Source of the DNA: Trebonia kvetii
GTDB taxonomy: Bacteria > Actinomycetota > Actinomycetes > Streptosporangiales > Streptosporangiaceae
Assembly: GCF_007827045.1 (NCBI RefSeq)
Contig: NZ_RPFW01000001.1
Coordinates: 1,825,529-1,889,528, forward strand
Length of the DNA stretch: 64,000 bases
Direction of reading: 5' to 3'
The translations under genes were made by a program, and so were the position numbers. Each line of letters starts with the position of its first letter. Position 1 is the stretch's first letter. The notes below the pieces were generated by a model. That model did not search any database. It saw only the letters and a program-made list of their open reading frames with translations, and had not been told where the DNA came from. This document shows, in pieces, positions 56,832 through 64,000 of this stretch.

Positions 56832-58786
56832 ATGGATGAATTGCCACCCACCGGCACCCGGGCCACGCCGCCGGACATGAGCTCACGACGCGCCGCCGAC
56901 GGAACTGTACAGCCGGACGGGCCGCTCGTATCGGCCAAGACGCTTCGCCGCAGCTAGGTGATGAGCTGTTCGCCCGCCTCGTGGACTACGGTACGCCGCA
57001 GGAGACCCGCCCAGGTGACGTACTGTTCAGGCCGGGTGACGTGGACGTCGATCTGATCGTGGTTGCCCGGGGTTCGGTTGACGTTATCCGGACGGAGACC
57101 GCTGACGTACCCGCAGGGACTGTGGCCAAGGTCAGGGCCGGCGGTTTCGTCGGCGAACTGAGCCTGTTGACCGGGCAGAACGTCTACCTCCTGTGCCTGG
57201 TCCGAGAGGCAGGCACGGTCTACCGGGTCACCCCGGAGCGCCTGCGCGAGCTCATGGCCAACGACGGCGAGCTCTCGGACATCATCTTCAGGGCGCTGAT
57301 CGCGCGCCGCGAGCTGCTGCAGCGTAGCGCCGGCGCGCGGGCCGTGGAGATCGTCGGCAACCCGAGGTCGGCCGCAGGCCTAGCGCTGCGCACCTACGCA
57401 GCCCGCCAGCGTCTGATCCACGTGTGGCTCGATGCCGACAGCCCGGCGGGCGAGGCGCTGATGGGGTCCTCCGGGCTAACCGAGGATGACCTGCCCGCCG
57501 TGGTGATGCCCGGCGCCACGCTGAAACGGGCCACCCCGGGCACGCTGGGCCAGCAGCTGAACCTCACCTACCATCGCTCCTCCAAGAAGCCCGTCGATGT
57601 GACCATGGTCGGCGCCGGCCCGGCTGGACTCGCGGCCGCCGTCTACGGCGCGTCGGAAGGCCTGGACACGGTCCTGCTCGACGCCGTGGGCACGGGCGGG
57701 CAGGCCGCGGCCAGTTCCCGGATCGAGAACTACCTCGGGTTCCCGTTCGGCCTGTCCGGCGCCGACCTAACCGGCCGCGCCGTCCTGCAGGCGCTGAAGT
57801 TCGGCGCCCAGCTGGCCAGCCCTTGCCAGGCGGTCAAACTCGACACCGACCGGAACGGCGGCCGGGTACGGCTGCACCTGCCCGAAGGTGACTTCCTTGA
57901 CAGCAAGGCCGTCGTCATCGCGACTGGCGCTCGCTACCGCGCGCTGCCGCTGGAGCGCTGGCCCGACTTCGAGGGAGCCGGGATCTACTATGCGGCCACC
58001 GAACTGGAAGCCCGCGGGTGCGTCGGTAGCCCGGTCACGGTTATCGGCGGAGCGAACTCCGCCGGTCAGGCCGCGCTTTACCTGGCCGGACGGGGAAGTG
58101 ACGTATCGCTCGTGGTCCGCGGCTCCGACATCGCGGCCGAGATGTCCGCTTACCTCGTCGACCGGCTGCTCGTGCATCCGCGGGTAACAGTGCGCTGCCG
58201 CAGCGAGGTCACCCGGCTAGACGGCGCCGACTTCCTCGAGGAGATCAGCATCACCGACCGCGCCGCCAATACCACCCGGGCCCAGCCGTGCGCGGGCCTG
58301 TTCTGCTTTATTGGCGCCGAGCCGGCCACCAGCTGGCTGACCGGGATCGCCACCGTGGATAACGGCTTCATCCGGACCGATGTCCAGCTGAACAACGCTG
58401 ACCTGGGACCGGCCTGGGCTGACCTGGGGCGAACGCCGCTTCCGTTTGAGACCAACGTTCCCGGGGTGTTCGCCGTCGGCGACGTCCGCTCCGGCTCGAT
58501 GAAACGCGTCGCCGCGGCTACCGGCGAAGGCGCCAGCGCAATCGCCTCAGTGCACAAGGCCATCAGCGGGTTCGGCTACAGGCTCCCAAAACAAGAGCGT
58601 GCCGGAGACCATGATGCACGCGACGGTAGACGGCTGGCCAGAACCGGGACTCTCTTGGTTCCCGAGGACTTCCGAGGCGTTCGAATTGTCGCCTCTGAAC
58701 TGGAGCCCCCTAACGGAATCGAACCGTTGACCTCGTTGAGCGCGCGTTGCGCGCGAAGTGACGCGGCTTCATCAGGCTGGCCCTGA
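56832..58786 (+). pseudogene. cNMP-binding / thioredoxin-reductase-like fusion, frameshifted
   Basis: The main frame (GTG 56981, 601 aa) has a cyclic-nucleotide-binding domain (about 1-120; RPGDVLFRPGD, GGFVGELSLLTGQ) fused to an FAD/NAD(P) reductase (about 205-530; VTMVGAGPAGLAAAVYG, GTGGQAAASSRIENYLGFP, VTVIGGANSAGQAALYL, VPGVFAVGDVRSGS). The TrxR CxxC is absent (YYAATELEARGC), as in related fusions. GTG 56981 has no ribosome site; ATG 56832 has a strong one, but its frame stops at 56955-56957 just where the cNMP frame is already open (QLGDELFARL), implying a frameshift. The last about 60 residues, past SVHKAIS, are non-homologous and read antisense through a tRNA 3' end. Confidence 0.7.
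58701..58733 (-). other. tRNA 3'-end fragment (tRNA-Thr-like), candidate att site
   Basis: On the minus strand 33 nt form a perfect T-arm and acceptor 3' half: AACGG-TTCGATT-CCGTT stem-loop, then AGGGGGC, discriminator T and an encoded CCA (58701-58703). Neither D-arm nor anticodon follows upstream. It resembles the 3' end of actinobacterial tRNA-Thr(GGT), whose usual place is beside tRNA-Met/rpmG. A 3' tRNA duplicate is the standard footprint of tRNA-targeted integration. Confidence 0.7.
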
Positions 58787-58895
58787 CACTGGCACTGGGT
58801 ATCCGCCCTCAAGCTCGTCTACCGCTTCCTCTGCCGACCGCACGCTTGCGGGATTACCCTCATCGGACCGGGGGCCATAGCAGAGAGGATCTGGC

Positions 58896-59016
58896 ATGGC
58901 CGTAACAGGAATCACCCGGTTCGGTGAGCGGATCGGGCAGGCAACCGCCGCAAGCTTCCGATGCGCAGCATGCGGCGAAATGGCTGGCGTCGTGAAGGTC
59001 GCCAGGGCAGGAACCG
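58896..59016 (+). pseudogene. N-terminal fragment of a small CxxC protein
   Basis: ATG 58896 (GAGAGG upstream) begins MAVTGITRFGERIGQATA, then SFRCAACGEMAGVVKVARAG. This looks like a genuine small zinc-ribbon-type actinobacterial protein. It then loses sense at about 59010, where the decarboxylase remnant starts in another frame. Family name not known to me. Confidence 0.45.
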
Positions 59017-59326
59017 CGGATATACCATCGAGCGCTGCTGGCTTGGCAAGACCTCGCGCTTCAACGACGTCGCGGACTGGTCCTACGCGGATCTGCCGAA
59101 GGTGTTCCGGCGGGACACCACCGCGCGATCGTTCGTCGTCAAGACTGTAGCCGACCTGGAGAAGGCCCTCAGCGCGCCGAACGACAGCATGATCTTCATC
59201 GAATCGATCATGGATCCCTTCGACGCTCCCACCGCGGTCATCATGAGCGGCACCAACGGAGCCGACATCGACTACGGGCCCGCAGCACCGGGGCAACATG
59301 CTGATCCGGCCAGCCACATGAGGTAG
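59012..59326 (+). pseudogene. TPP-dependent (indole)pyruvate decarboxylase C-terminal remnant
   Basis: From 59012 the frame reads NRGYTIERCWLGKTSRFND, VADWSYADLPKVF, then an Ala/Asp-rich segment, IFIESIMDPFDAP and a tail. N-x-GYT(I/V)E and Y(N)D(I/V)xxWxY-x(2)-LP are hallmarks of the C-terminal TPP-binding domain of pyruvate/indolepyruvate decarboxylases. The other about 450 residues are missing; the apparent ATG at 58961 is accidental. Confidence 0.7.
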
Positions 59327-59384
59327 CGAGAAATCACTCCACGGCCCGACGAACGTGGAAACGTCAGAGGCCGCAAACGCCGGA

Positions 59385-59420
59385 GTAAGTTCAGGGAGTC
59401 CGCAGGCTCCCTGAACTTAC
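59385..59420. terminator. Strong bidirectional terminator
   Basis: A perfect 14-bp inverted repeat (59385-59398 with 59407-59420; GTAAGTTCAGGGAG and its complement) with an 8-nt loop lies between the convergent decarboxylase remnant and the aquaporin gene. It is less GC-rich than its surroundings. Confidence 0.75.
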
Positions 59421-59462
59421 GTATGGTCCGGCGCTTTCGCCATCGCGGGATAGGGCATGAGC

Positions 59463-60059
59463 TCAGGTGGGCCGGTCTAGCGGCGTGCCCTCGGCGGCGG
59501 CGGCCTCGCCGACCTTGGCCGGGCCGCGCAGCACGTATGCCACGCCGACCGCGATGACCGCGCCGGCCACCGGCCCGATCAGGTACACCCACCAGGTGGA
59601 CAGGCTCCCGATCGCGACGTCGGGCCCGAAGCTGCGGGCGGGATTCATCGAGGCGCCGTCGAACGGGCCGCCCATGGTGCCCCAGGCCATGATGTAGGCG
59701 CCGACGGCCAGCCCCACGAACGGGCCGTTGAGCTTCGGCCCGTTGGCCATGTTGAGCACCATCAGCACGAGGCCGAAGGTGATGATCGCCTCGAACCCCG
59801 CCGCCTGCCAGGACAAGCCGGGCTTGGGCATCGTGGCGGCGAGGTTCCCGGCCGGGCCGAAGAAGCCACGGGCCAGCAGTGATCCGCAGATCGCAGCGGC
59901 GAACTGGACGATCCAGTAGGCCGCGGCCATCGCCCAGTCCATGTCCTTCCGCAGCGCGAACGCCAGCGTCGTGGCCGGGTTGAAGTGGGCAGAGATGTCA
60001 CCGAGGAAGTACACGGCGGCGACGAGCCACAGCGCCGAGACCAGCGACAGCACCAGCAC
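59463..60059 (-). CDS. Aquaporin/MIP channel, 5'-truncated
   Basis: 198 aa. Both NPA boxes are present: HFNPATT (N27) and SMNPARSF (N139, with the pore Arg R142), and TM helices 2-6 can be followed. The family is normally about 230-260 aa; here the first transmembrane helix and cytoplasmic start are missing, as the frame opens at GTG 60057-60059 right at a junction with an NADH-dehydrogenase remnant. The half-helix order suggests it cannot insert normally. Probably a pseudogene, though the rest is intact. Confidence 0.7.
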   Translation of the reverse strand: MLVLSLVSALWLVAAVYFLGDISAHFNPATTLAFALRKDMDWAMAAAYWIVQFAAAICGSLLARGFFGPAGNLAATMPKPGLSWQAAGFEAIITFGLVLMVLNMANGPKLNGPFVGLAVGAYIMAWGTMGGPFDGASMNPARSFGPDVAIGSLSTWWVYLIGPVAGAVIAVGVAYVLRGPAKVGEAAAAEGTPLDRPT

Positions 60060-60065
60060 CGTCTA

Positions 60066-60487
60066 AACGGTTTCAGCGGCTGGTCATTCAGCTCTGCGTC
60101 CAGGTTGCGGGCCACCGTCTCGCCCTCTGCCAGCGCCACTGCCGCCAGCGGGGGCAGCACGTGGCCTGTGCGCGGGTCCACGACCGAGGCGAGGTCGCCG
60201 GCGACGTAGATCTCCGGGTGATCGAGCACGCGCAGGTACTGGTCGACCTTGACACGGCCGTTGTGGCCGGTCGGCAGTTCCGATTCGGCCACCAGCTCGG
60301 GTGCTTTCACCCCGCCTGCCCACACGAACACGCCGCCAGTCACCAGCGGGCCGTCGGCGAGCTGGAAGCCGTCATCGGTCGCGGCAGCGATCGTGGCGTT
60401 GGTCCGAACCTGGACTCCCAGGTCGGACAGGATCTTGGTGGCCTTGTCGATCAGCTGGGGTGAAGCGCCCGCCAGTACCGTATCTGC
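60066..60487 (-). pseudogene. Type-II NADH dehydrogenase internal remnant
   Basis: Minus-strand frame, stop codon at 60488-60490 upstream, no start. It reads TVLAGASPQLIDKATKILS, VQVRTNATIAAA, VTGGVFVWAGGVKAPELV, the NAD/FAD motif DHPEIYVAGDLASVV, and VLPPLAAVALAEGE, ending at NDQPLKPF. This is about 140 of some 400 residues of an Ndh-like enzyme. Its 3' edge abuts the truncated aquaporin with no gap. Confidence 0.75.
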
Positions 60488-60691
60488 TCACCGGGATTCG
60501 GCGCCTGCGAGAAAGAAGGGACAGGCCAGGCGCCGTAGTGTCCTGAGTACGGGAGGGGGCCACCGCAGTTACGAGGGCCATCCGAGGAAGGTCATGGGAT
60601 GGAGGCTATGCAGCGCCGGGGCAGGGGCGGCCATCTAATTGCTGTCGCACACTTGATCATGGGACGGGTGCCGCCTTGGGGAGGCGCCACC

Positions 60692-60970
60692 ATGGCCAAC
60701 GCCGCGAAGACCTACGTCGTCGAGGACGCCGACGAGAGCGCCAAGTCCGGGATACCGCCCGGGGTGTTCCCCGGCACGCTCGCGGGTTTGCTCGACGCGC
60801 TCGACGCCGCCAGGTACCGGAGCGCGGCCGGGACGCCGAAGGTGCTGGTCATCGCCGAGGGGAAGAACCGGCAGGTCATCAGGCGCTTCGAGAACGGCCA
60901 CGAGACCTGGTCAGCATCCCGGGCCGAGATCCGCACTGAGCAGGGGGACCTCAAGCGACGAAACGGATAG
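60692..60970 (+). CDS. Hypothetical protein
   Basis: 92 aa from ATG 60692 with GGGGAGG 8 nt upstream. MANAAKTYVVEDADESA, a Pro/Gly middle (IPPGVFPGTLAGLLDAL), VLVIAEGKNRQVI and a basic Arg/Lys tail. GC-rich third positions and an intact frame suggest a real gene, but I recognise no family. Surrounded by remnants. Confidence 0.55.
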   Translation: MANAAKTYVVEDADESAKSGIPPGVFPGTLAGLLDALDAARYRSAAGTPKVLVIAEGKNRQVIRRFENGHETWSASRAEIRTEQGDLKRRNG

Positions 60971-61422
60971 CAGACTCCGGGCGCGTGCTCCTGCTCACCA
61001 TGATGGGGGAACAGTGAATGCAGCTCACAATTCATCGATGAACGGGGACTGAGACCGCCATGGTCTATGCCGTCTTGGCCCTTGCGTCTGCGTCAACCGC
61101 CTCGCTGTTGCACAAGAGACCGCCAACCAGAGCCTGCACTAACGATTTGCTGCACCGTGGTGTAGCGCTCCGAGTCGGCGGGCAAACCTTGGCCTAGGGG
61201 CCGCGGATCGCCCAGCACGTGCGTCAGAGTACAGCTCGAACTTCCGGCGCTGTTCGTTCCACCTGCGGCTATGCCGCCTGAGCTGGGATTTCACTTACTC
61301 GTTGGTTCGCGTCGTTTGCCGCAGCTGATCGACATCTGCCGGAACAGAGACGGAACAGGCGGTCCCGGGTGCATCGACACCGTCGTCTCGCCGATCTGGT
61401 CCGGCACGGCGCAGGGCCTTTG
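60971..61422. other. Non-coding, probably degenerate region
   Basis: 452 nt with short frames only and lower GC than the core. Nothing recognisable, apart from scattered blocks that could be old coding sequence. Confidence 0.45.
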
Positions 61423-61605
61423 CTAGCCGCCCTGCTTCGGGCTCACTGAGCTCAGCGCGTCGTCCAGCATCGGCGGGAACGTGTCGGGGTGCCTGGCCAG
61501 CAAGTAGGTCACCACCGCGACGAGGTCCTGGTGGTTGAGCGCTGTCACCCGGGTAAGCCGCAGCTCGGCTTCCGCCTCGCGGGTGCCGGTTTCTGAATCA
61601 GCCAT
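61423..61605 (-). CDS. Small hypothetical protein
   Basis: 60 aa, ATG 61603-61605. Acidic N-terminus (MADSETGTREAEAELRL) then ALNHQDLVAVVTYLLARHPDTFPP, a plausible helix pair. No ribosome site of note. Could be a real small gene or chance. Confidence 0.35.
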   Translation of the reverse strand: MADSETGTREAEAELRLTRVTALNHQDLVAVVTYLLARHPDTFPPMLDDALSSVSPKQGG

Positions 61606-62160
61606 GCGCCGTCGCTACCCGCTGCCATGGTCTTCATTCCGAAGCGCTTAGAGCGAGTCGGTCTGTAGGCCGGGTCTTGTGCCTGGGTGTCGCTGACCTC
61701 GACGGTGCACTCGGCATGTCGTCTGAACTGGGGATGAGATCTCGGCAGTTCTCAGCGCTTCTGGGCAGATCTCGCGCTGATGTGCCCCCGATGTGCCCCG
61801 ACCGACGCTGGACCTACCGCTTAGTCTCTGGTGGCCTTGGGACGCCGTGTCGACGTGAAAGTCCCGGGGAGCTGCGGGTCTGCGTCTGGCTGGCGTTGCT
61901 GGCGCTCCGTGGCCGGGGCTGGCGGGTTTGTGCGGTTTGTTGCTGAGGGGCCCCGGGTGCGGCGGGATGATGCGGGTGGTGCGGCCGTCCGCTGACGTCG
62001 TCTCTGCGTGGCGGGCGCGACCCCGTCGCTTAGCCTGAACGCCGGAGCCGTCTTGAGGGCTGTGCATTGGCGCTTCGAGCCCGCGGATCAGATTTCCGCT
62101 TGCCCTCGGCTCCTGCGGGCGGCCGTCACCTTTCCGCATCCTCATGATAGGAGAAGGGCG
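61606..62160. other. Upstream flank and 5' non-coding part of the IS110-family element
   Basis: 555 nt without a gene. In IS110-group elements the DNA between the left end and the recombinase gene encodes a bridge RNA; the last about 80-200 nt here would be the equivalent. I cannot fold a bridge RNA by eye. AGGAGAAGG (62151-62159) is the ribosome site for the transposase start. CCGCGGATCAG at 62081-62091 recurs at 63968-63978. Confidence 0.4.
62081..62091 (+). repeat. 11-bp direct repeat, left copy
   Basis: CCGCGGATCAG is found here and again at 63968-63978, bracketing the IS110-like coding parts. It may mark element ends/core sequences or be chance. Confidence 0.3.
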
Positions 62161-62388
62161 ATGGAGGAGGCTCAGGACGAGCCGCTGTTCTGCGAGCGGG
62201 CCGCCGGGATCGATATCGGCAAGCAGATGGTGATGGTCACGGTCCGGGTGCCGAGCGAGACCCGCAGGGGCGGCCGGGCGCAGGAGACCCGGGAGTTCGG
62301 GACCACTCGCCGTCAGCTGCTGGAGCTGGCGGACTGGCTGCGGGTCTGGGGCGTGGAGCGGGCCGGGATGGAGGCCACGTCCGATTAC
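62161..62388 (+). pseudogene. IS110-family transposase N-terminal part
   Basis: 76 codons from ATG 62161. The DEDD (RuvC-like) domain signature is visible: CERAAGIDIGKQMVMVTVRVP (first Asp) and ERAGMEATSDY (Glu), as in IS110 recombinases. The next residues should be WKP-type; instead the frame meets GTGCGATG, the 5' end of a group II intron. Confidence 0.85.
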
Positions 62389-63337
62389 GTGCGATGTGAT
62401 GGTGCATGGGTTCAAGTGGGAGGCGCTGCTGGAGGTCGGTTTAGGCCGCAGGCGCAGTACCCGGGTCAGTGCGCGCTGGCCCGTCTCCGCCCTGGCGTGC
62501 GCTGCGGGTAACCGCGGGGTGCGGAGCACAGGGTAAAAGCCGAAGCGCTGCCCGTTCCACCCGGGGGGCGCGGGCGAGGAGAAGACCGGCGGGAAGCTGC
62601 TGCTTCCCGGCCCGGCGGTGGCACCCGGTCGTCGCGCGGGTGATGGGTGAACGCAAGTGAACCTCTGATGACGTCTCGTGAAGGTGACCCCCGCAGGTGG
62701 GACGTTCCAGCGGGGCCGAAGGGGCTGGCCGCGGAAGAGCGGCGGGTGCCGGGCGGAGGGTAGTCGCCGCCCGGGAGCGCACCACCGCCCCCGGGATTAA
62801 GGAGGCACCCTGCCCGGCCGCGTCTTGCTCATGCGCAACACAGCAACCCCGTTGGGGTCCGGCGGGGCAGCCCGCCGGAAGGCCGACCGCGAGGAGAGCC
62901 GGATTCCCCAGCGGGCGAAGGATGGCCCAAGAAGCGAACGCCGGCAGCCGAAAGGCAGCGGGAAACCGGGGCCGCGTTCCGGCACCTCCGCCGGAGGCCC
63001 CGCATAACCGGTCGGATACGGGCAGCTGCCCGGCCCGAAAGGGAGCTGACGTGGGCCAGGTGAGCCAGTGACGATCAGGTGAACGGAGATGCCGGAACCG
63101 ATGGGCACGTTGGACGCCGCTGCGGCGAACGGACCTGAGGGCGGCGCTGCAGACTGGGACGCGGTTGACTGGTCCCGGACTGAAGCAGACGTACGGCGGC
63201 TGCGGCAGCGGATCTTCACGGCAAGTAAGGCCGGGGACCTGAAGAAGGTCCGCAGCCTGCAGAGACTGATGCTCCGATCCCGCGCGAACGCACTGGTCAG
63301 CGTCCGCCGGGTCACGGAGGTCAATGCTGGCCGCTAC
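62389..63337 (+). mobile_element. Group II intron, 5' part only
   Basis: Begins GTGCGATG, matching the group II 5' consensus GUGYG, exactly where the transposase homology breaks. About 700 nt of structured, non-coding GC-rich RNA region (domains I-III) follows, then the intron-encoded protein start at 63089. Reverse-transcriptase homology stops at about 63334; domains V and VI and the 3' splice site are absent, so the intron cannot splice by itself. Confidence 0.75.
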
Positions 63338-63823
63338 GGCGTGAAGACCGCCCAGGACCTAATCGGCGAGATCGGCACCGACATGAGCGTGTTCCCGACT
63401 GCCGGGCACCTGTGCTCCTGGGCCCGCGTCGCCCCCCGCGTGAAGGAGTCCGGGGGCAAGCGCAAAGGCGGGAGCGCGGCCGGCGAGGGAAACCCCTACA
63501 TCGGAGCCGCCCTCGGCGAGGCCGCCGTCAGCGCAGGCCGCACCCAGACCTTCCTCGGCGCCAAGCTCCGCCGCCTGGTCCGGCGCATGCCCGCCAAGAA
63601 AGCCCGGGGTGCCGTCATGAGAACCCAGCTGTGCATTGCCCACGCCCTGCTGTCCGACCCCGGTGCCGGTTACCGCGAGCTCGGCCCCGGCTACTACGAC
63701 CAGCGCGCCGGCACCCGGCGCCAGGCCCTCGGGCACATCCGCAGCCTGGAACGCCTCGGCTACAAGGTCACCCTCGAGCCCGTCGACCCCGAAACCGAAG
63801 AACTCACCGCCCAGGCCGGCTAA
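63089..63823 (+). CDS. Chimeric ORF: group II intron RT N-terminus fused to IS110 transposase C-terminus
   Basis: 244 aa. Residues 1-about 80 are the N-terminal part of a group II intron reverse transcriptase (WDAVDWSRTEADVRRLRQR, IFTASKAGDLKKVRSLQRLML, RSRANALVSVRRVTE). At V78-R82 the sequence changes to the IS116/IS110/IS902 C-terminal domain: KTAQDLIGEIGTDMSVFPTAGHL, SWARVAPRVKESGGKRKGG, NPYIGAALGEAAVSAG, MRTQLCIAHALL. The junction (about 63332-63340) is in frame, giving one continuous protein with no RT catalytic motif and no DEDD domain. Likely inactive, but expressed if the ATG is used (GGAG just upstream). Confidence 0.8.
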   Translation: MPEPMGTLDAAAANGPEGGAADWDAVDWSRTEADVRRLRQRIFTASKAGDLKKVRSLQRLMLRSRANALVSVRRVTEVNAGRYGVKTAQDLIGEIGTDMSVFPTAGHLCSWARVAPRVKESGGKRKGGSAAGEGNPYIGAALGEAAVSAGRTQTFLGAKLRRLVRRMPAKKARGAVMRTQLCIAHALLSDPGAGYRELGPGYYDQRAGTRRQALGHIRSLERLGYKVTLEPVDPETEELTAQAG

Positions 63824-63967
63824 CCCAGCCCATCGCGGCAGCAGCCGACGGCCCGGCAGAGGTCTTACTTTCGGATCAGTCCCTGTATCGCTGCGCGGCG
63901 CCGTACCGGGGTGAAAAATGGCGGTGGTACCGCCCGTGACGCCGTTTTCTCTCTGGCCTGGCTGAGG

Positions 63968-63978
63968 CCGCGGATCAG
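63968..63978 (+). repeat. 11-bp direct repeat, right copy
   Basis: Second copy of CCGCGGATCAG, about 145 nt past the transposase C-terminus stop. A shorter GGATCAGT also occurs at 63873-63880. See the left copy at 62081-62091. Confidence 0.3.
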
Positions 63979-64000
63979 TCTGGTGCTGGGAGCCGGTCAC

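Larger units (their letters stand above)
62081..63978 (+). mobile_element. Disrupted IS110-family element with group II intron remnant
   Basis: Left part: IS110 transposase N-terminus (62161-62388). Middle: group II intron 5' portion (from 62389) ending inside its reverse-transcriptase gene. Right part: IS110 transposase C-terminus (about 63335-63823). The sequence implies intron insertion into the transposase gene followed by an internal deletion of the rest of the intron and of the middle of the transposase. Element ends are inferred from the 11-bp repeat and are uncertain. Confidence 0.7.

Noticed and set aside
58701..58786. Complete tRNA or tmRNA gene at this position
   Set aside because: Only the T-arm and acceptor 3' strand are present; no matching 5' acceptor, D-arm, anticodon arm or tmRNA tag sequence upstream.
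61678..61946. 89-codon plus-strand frame before the IS element
   Set aside because: Trp/Cys/Arg composition, no ribosome site, no resemblance to any family; treated as non-coding.
61648..62529. A 293-codon minus-strand frame across the IS110 5' region
   Set aside because: Pro/Arg/His-rich, overlaps the transposase N-terminus on the other strand, no family resemblance.

Overview
The window is high-GC actinobacterial chromosome. The evidence is the gene order (rpoB-rpoC, str, S10, spc and alpha ribosomal clusters; tRNA-Trp-secE-nusG-rplK-rplA; tRNA-Met-rpmG-hadA-hadB-murB), frequent GTG/TTG starts, paired MaoC-type HadA/HadB dehydratases, an actinobacterial RpoB rifampicin region and many GTGA/TGATG gene overlaps. 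I cannot name the genus; it looks like a soil actinomycete outside the best-known genera.

Layout. 1-48.7 kb is mostly the translation/transcription 'superoperon' read on the minus strand: rplM | truA, rplQ, rpoA, rpsD, rpsK, rpsM, rpmJ, infA | map, adk, secY | rplO, rpmD, rpsE, rplR, rplF, rpsH, rpsN, rplE, rplX, rplN, rpsQ, rpmC, rplP, rpsC, rplV, rpsS, rplB, rplW, rplD, rplC, rpsJ | tuf, fusA, rpsG, rpsL | rpoC, rpoB | rplL, rplJ | rplA, rplK, nusG, secE, tRNA-Trp | murB, hadB, hadA, rpmG, tRNA-Met. Several insertions interrupt it: two plus-strand membrane/secreted proteins (0.8-3.7 kb); a block at 8.9-13.5 kb (Ig-like secreted protein, ECF sigma factor plus membrane partner, EAL-DICT phosphodiesterase, DUF1707 protein) that separates infA from map; and aspC, an adenosine deaminase homologue and a papain-like protein (43.0-46.2 kb) between tRNA-Trp and murB.

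48.7-56 kb holds a small cluster of DnaA boxes, a 4-TM membrane protein, a twice-frameshifted IPT/TIG secreted protein, a GNAT acetyltransferase and a two-gene alpha-glucan module (GH63-like glucosidase plus glycogen debranching enzyme GlgX).

56-64 kb is a gene graveyard: remnants of an integrase, a xylose isomerase, a TPP-dependent decarboxylase, a type-II NADH dehydrogenase and a 5'-truncated aquaporin, a frameshifted cNMP-binding/thioredoxin-reductase-like fusion whose 3' end runs into the antisense of a tRNA-Thr-like 3' end, and an IS110-family element. That IS110 element carries a group II intron fragment, and an internal deletion has joined the N-terminus of the intron reverse transcriptase in frame to the C-terminal domain of the IS110 transposase. 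Together these suggest a decayed integrative element, possibly inserted at tRNA-Thr.

Most notable points: the IS110/group II intron chimera; an Arg at S12 position 88, where the Lys is a streptomycin-resistance site; the tRNA 3' fragment as a candidate att site; the DnaA-box cluster; the frameshifts; and the island splitting the spc/alpha clusters.
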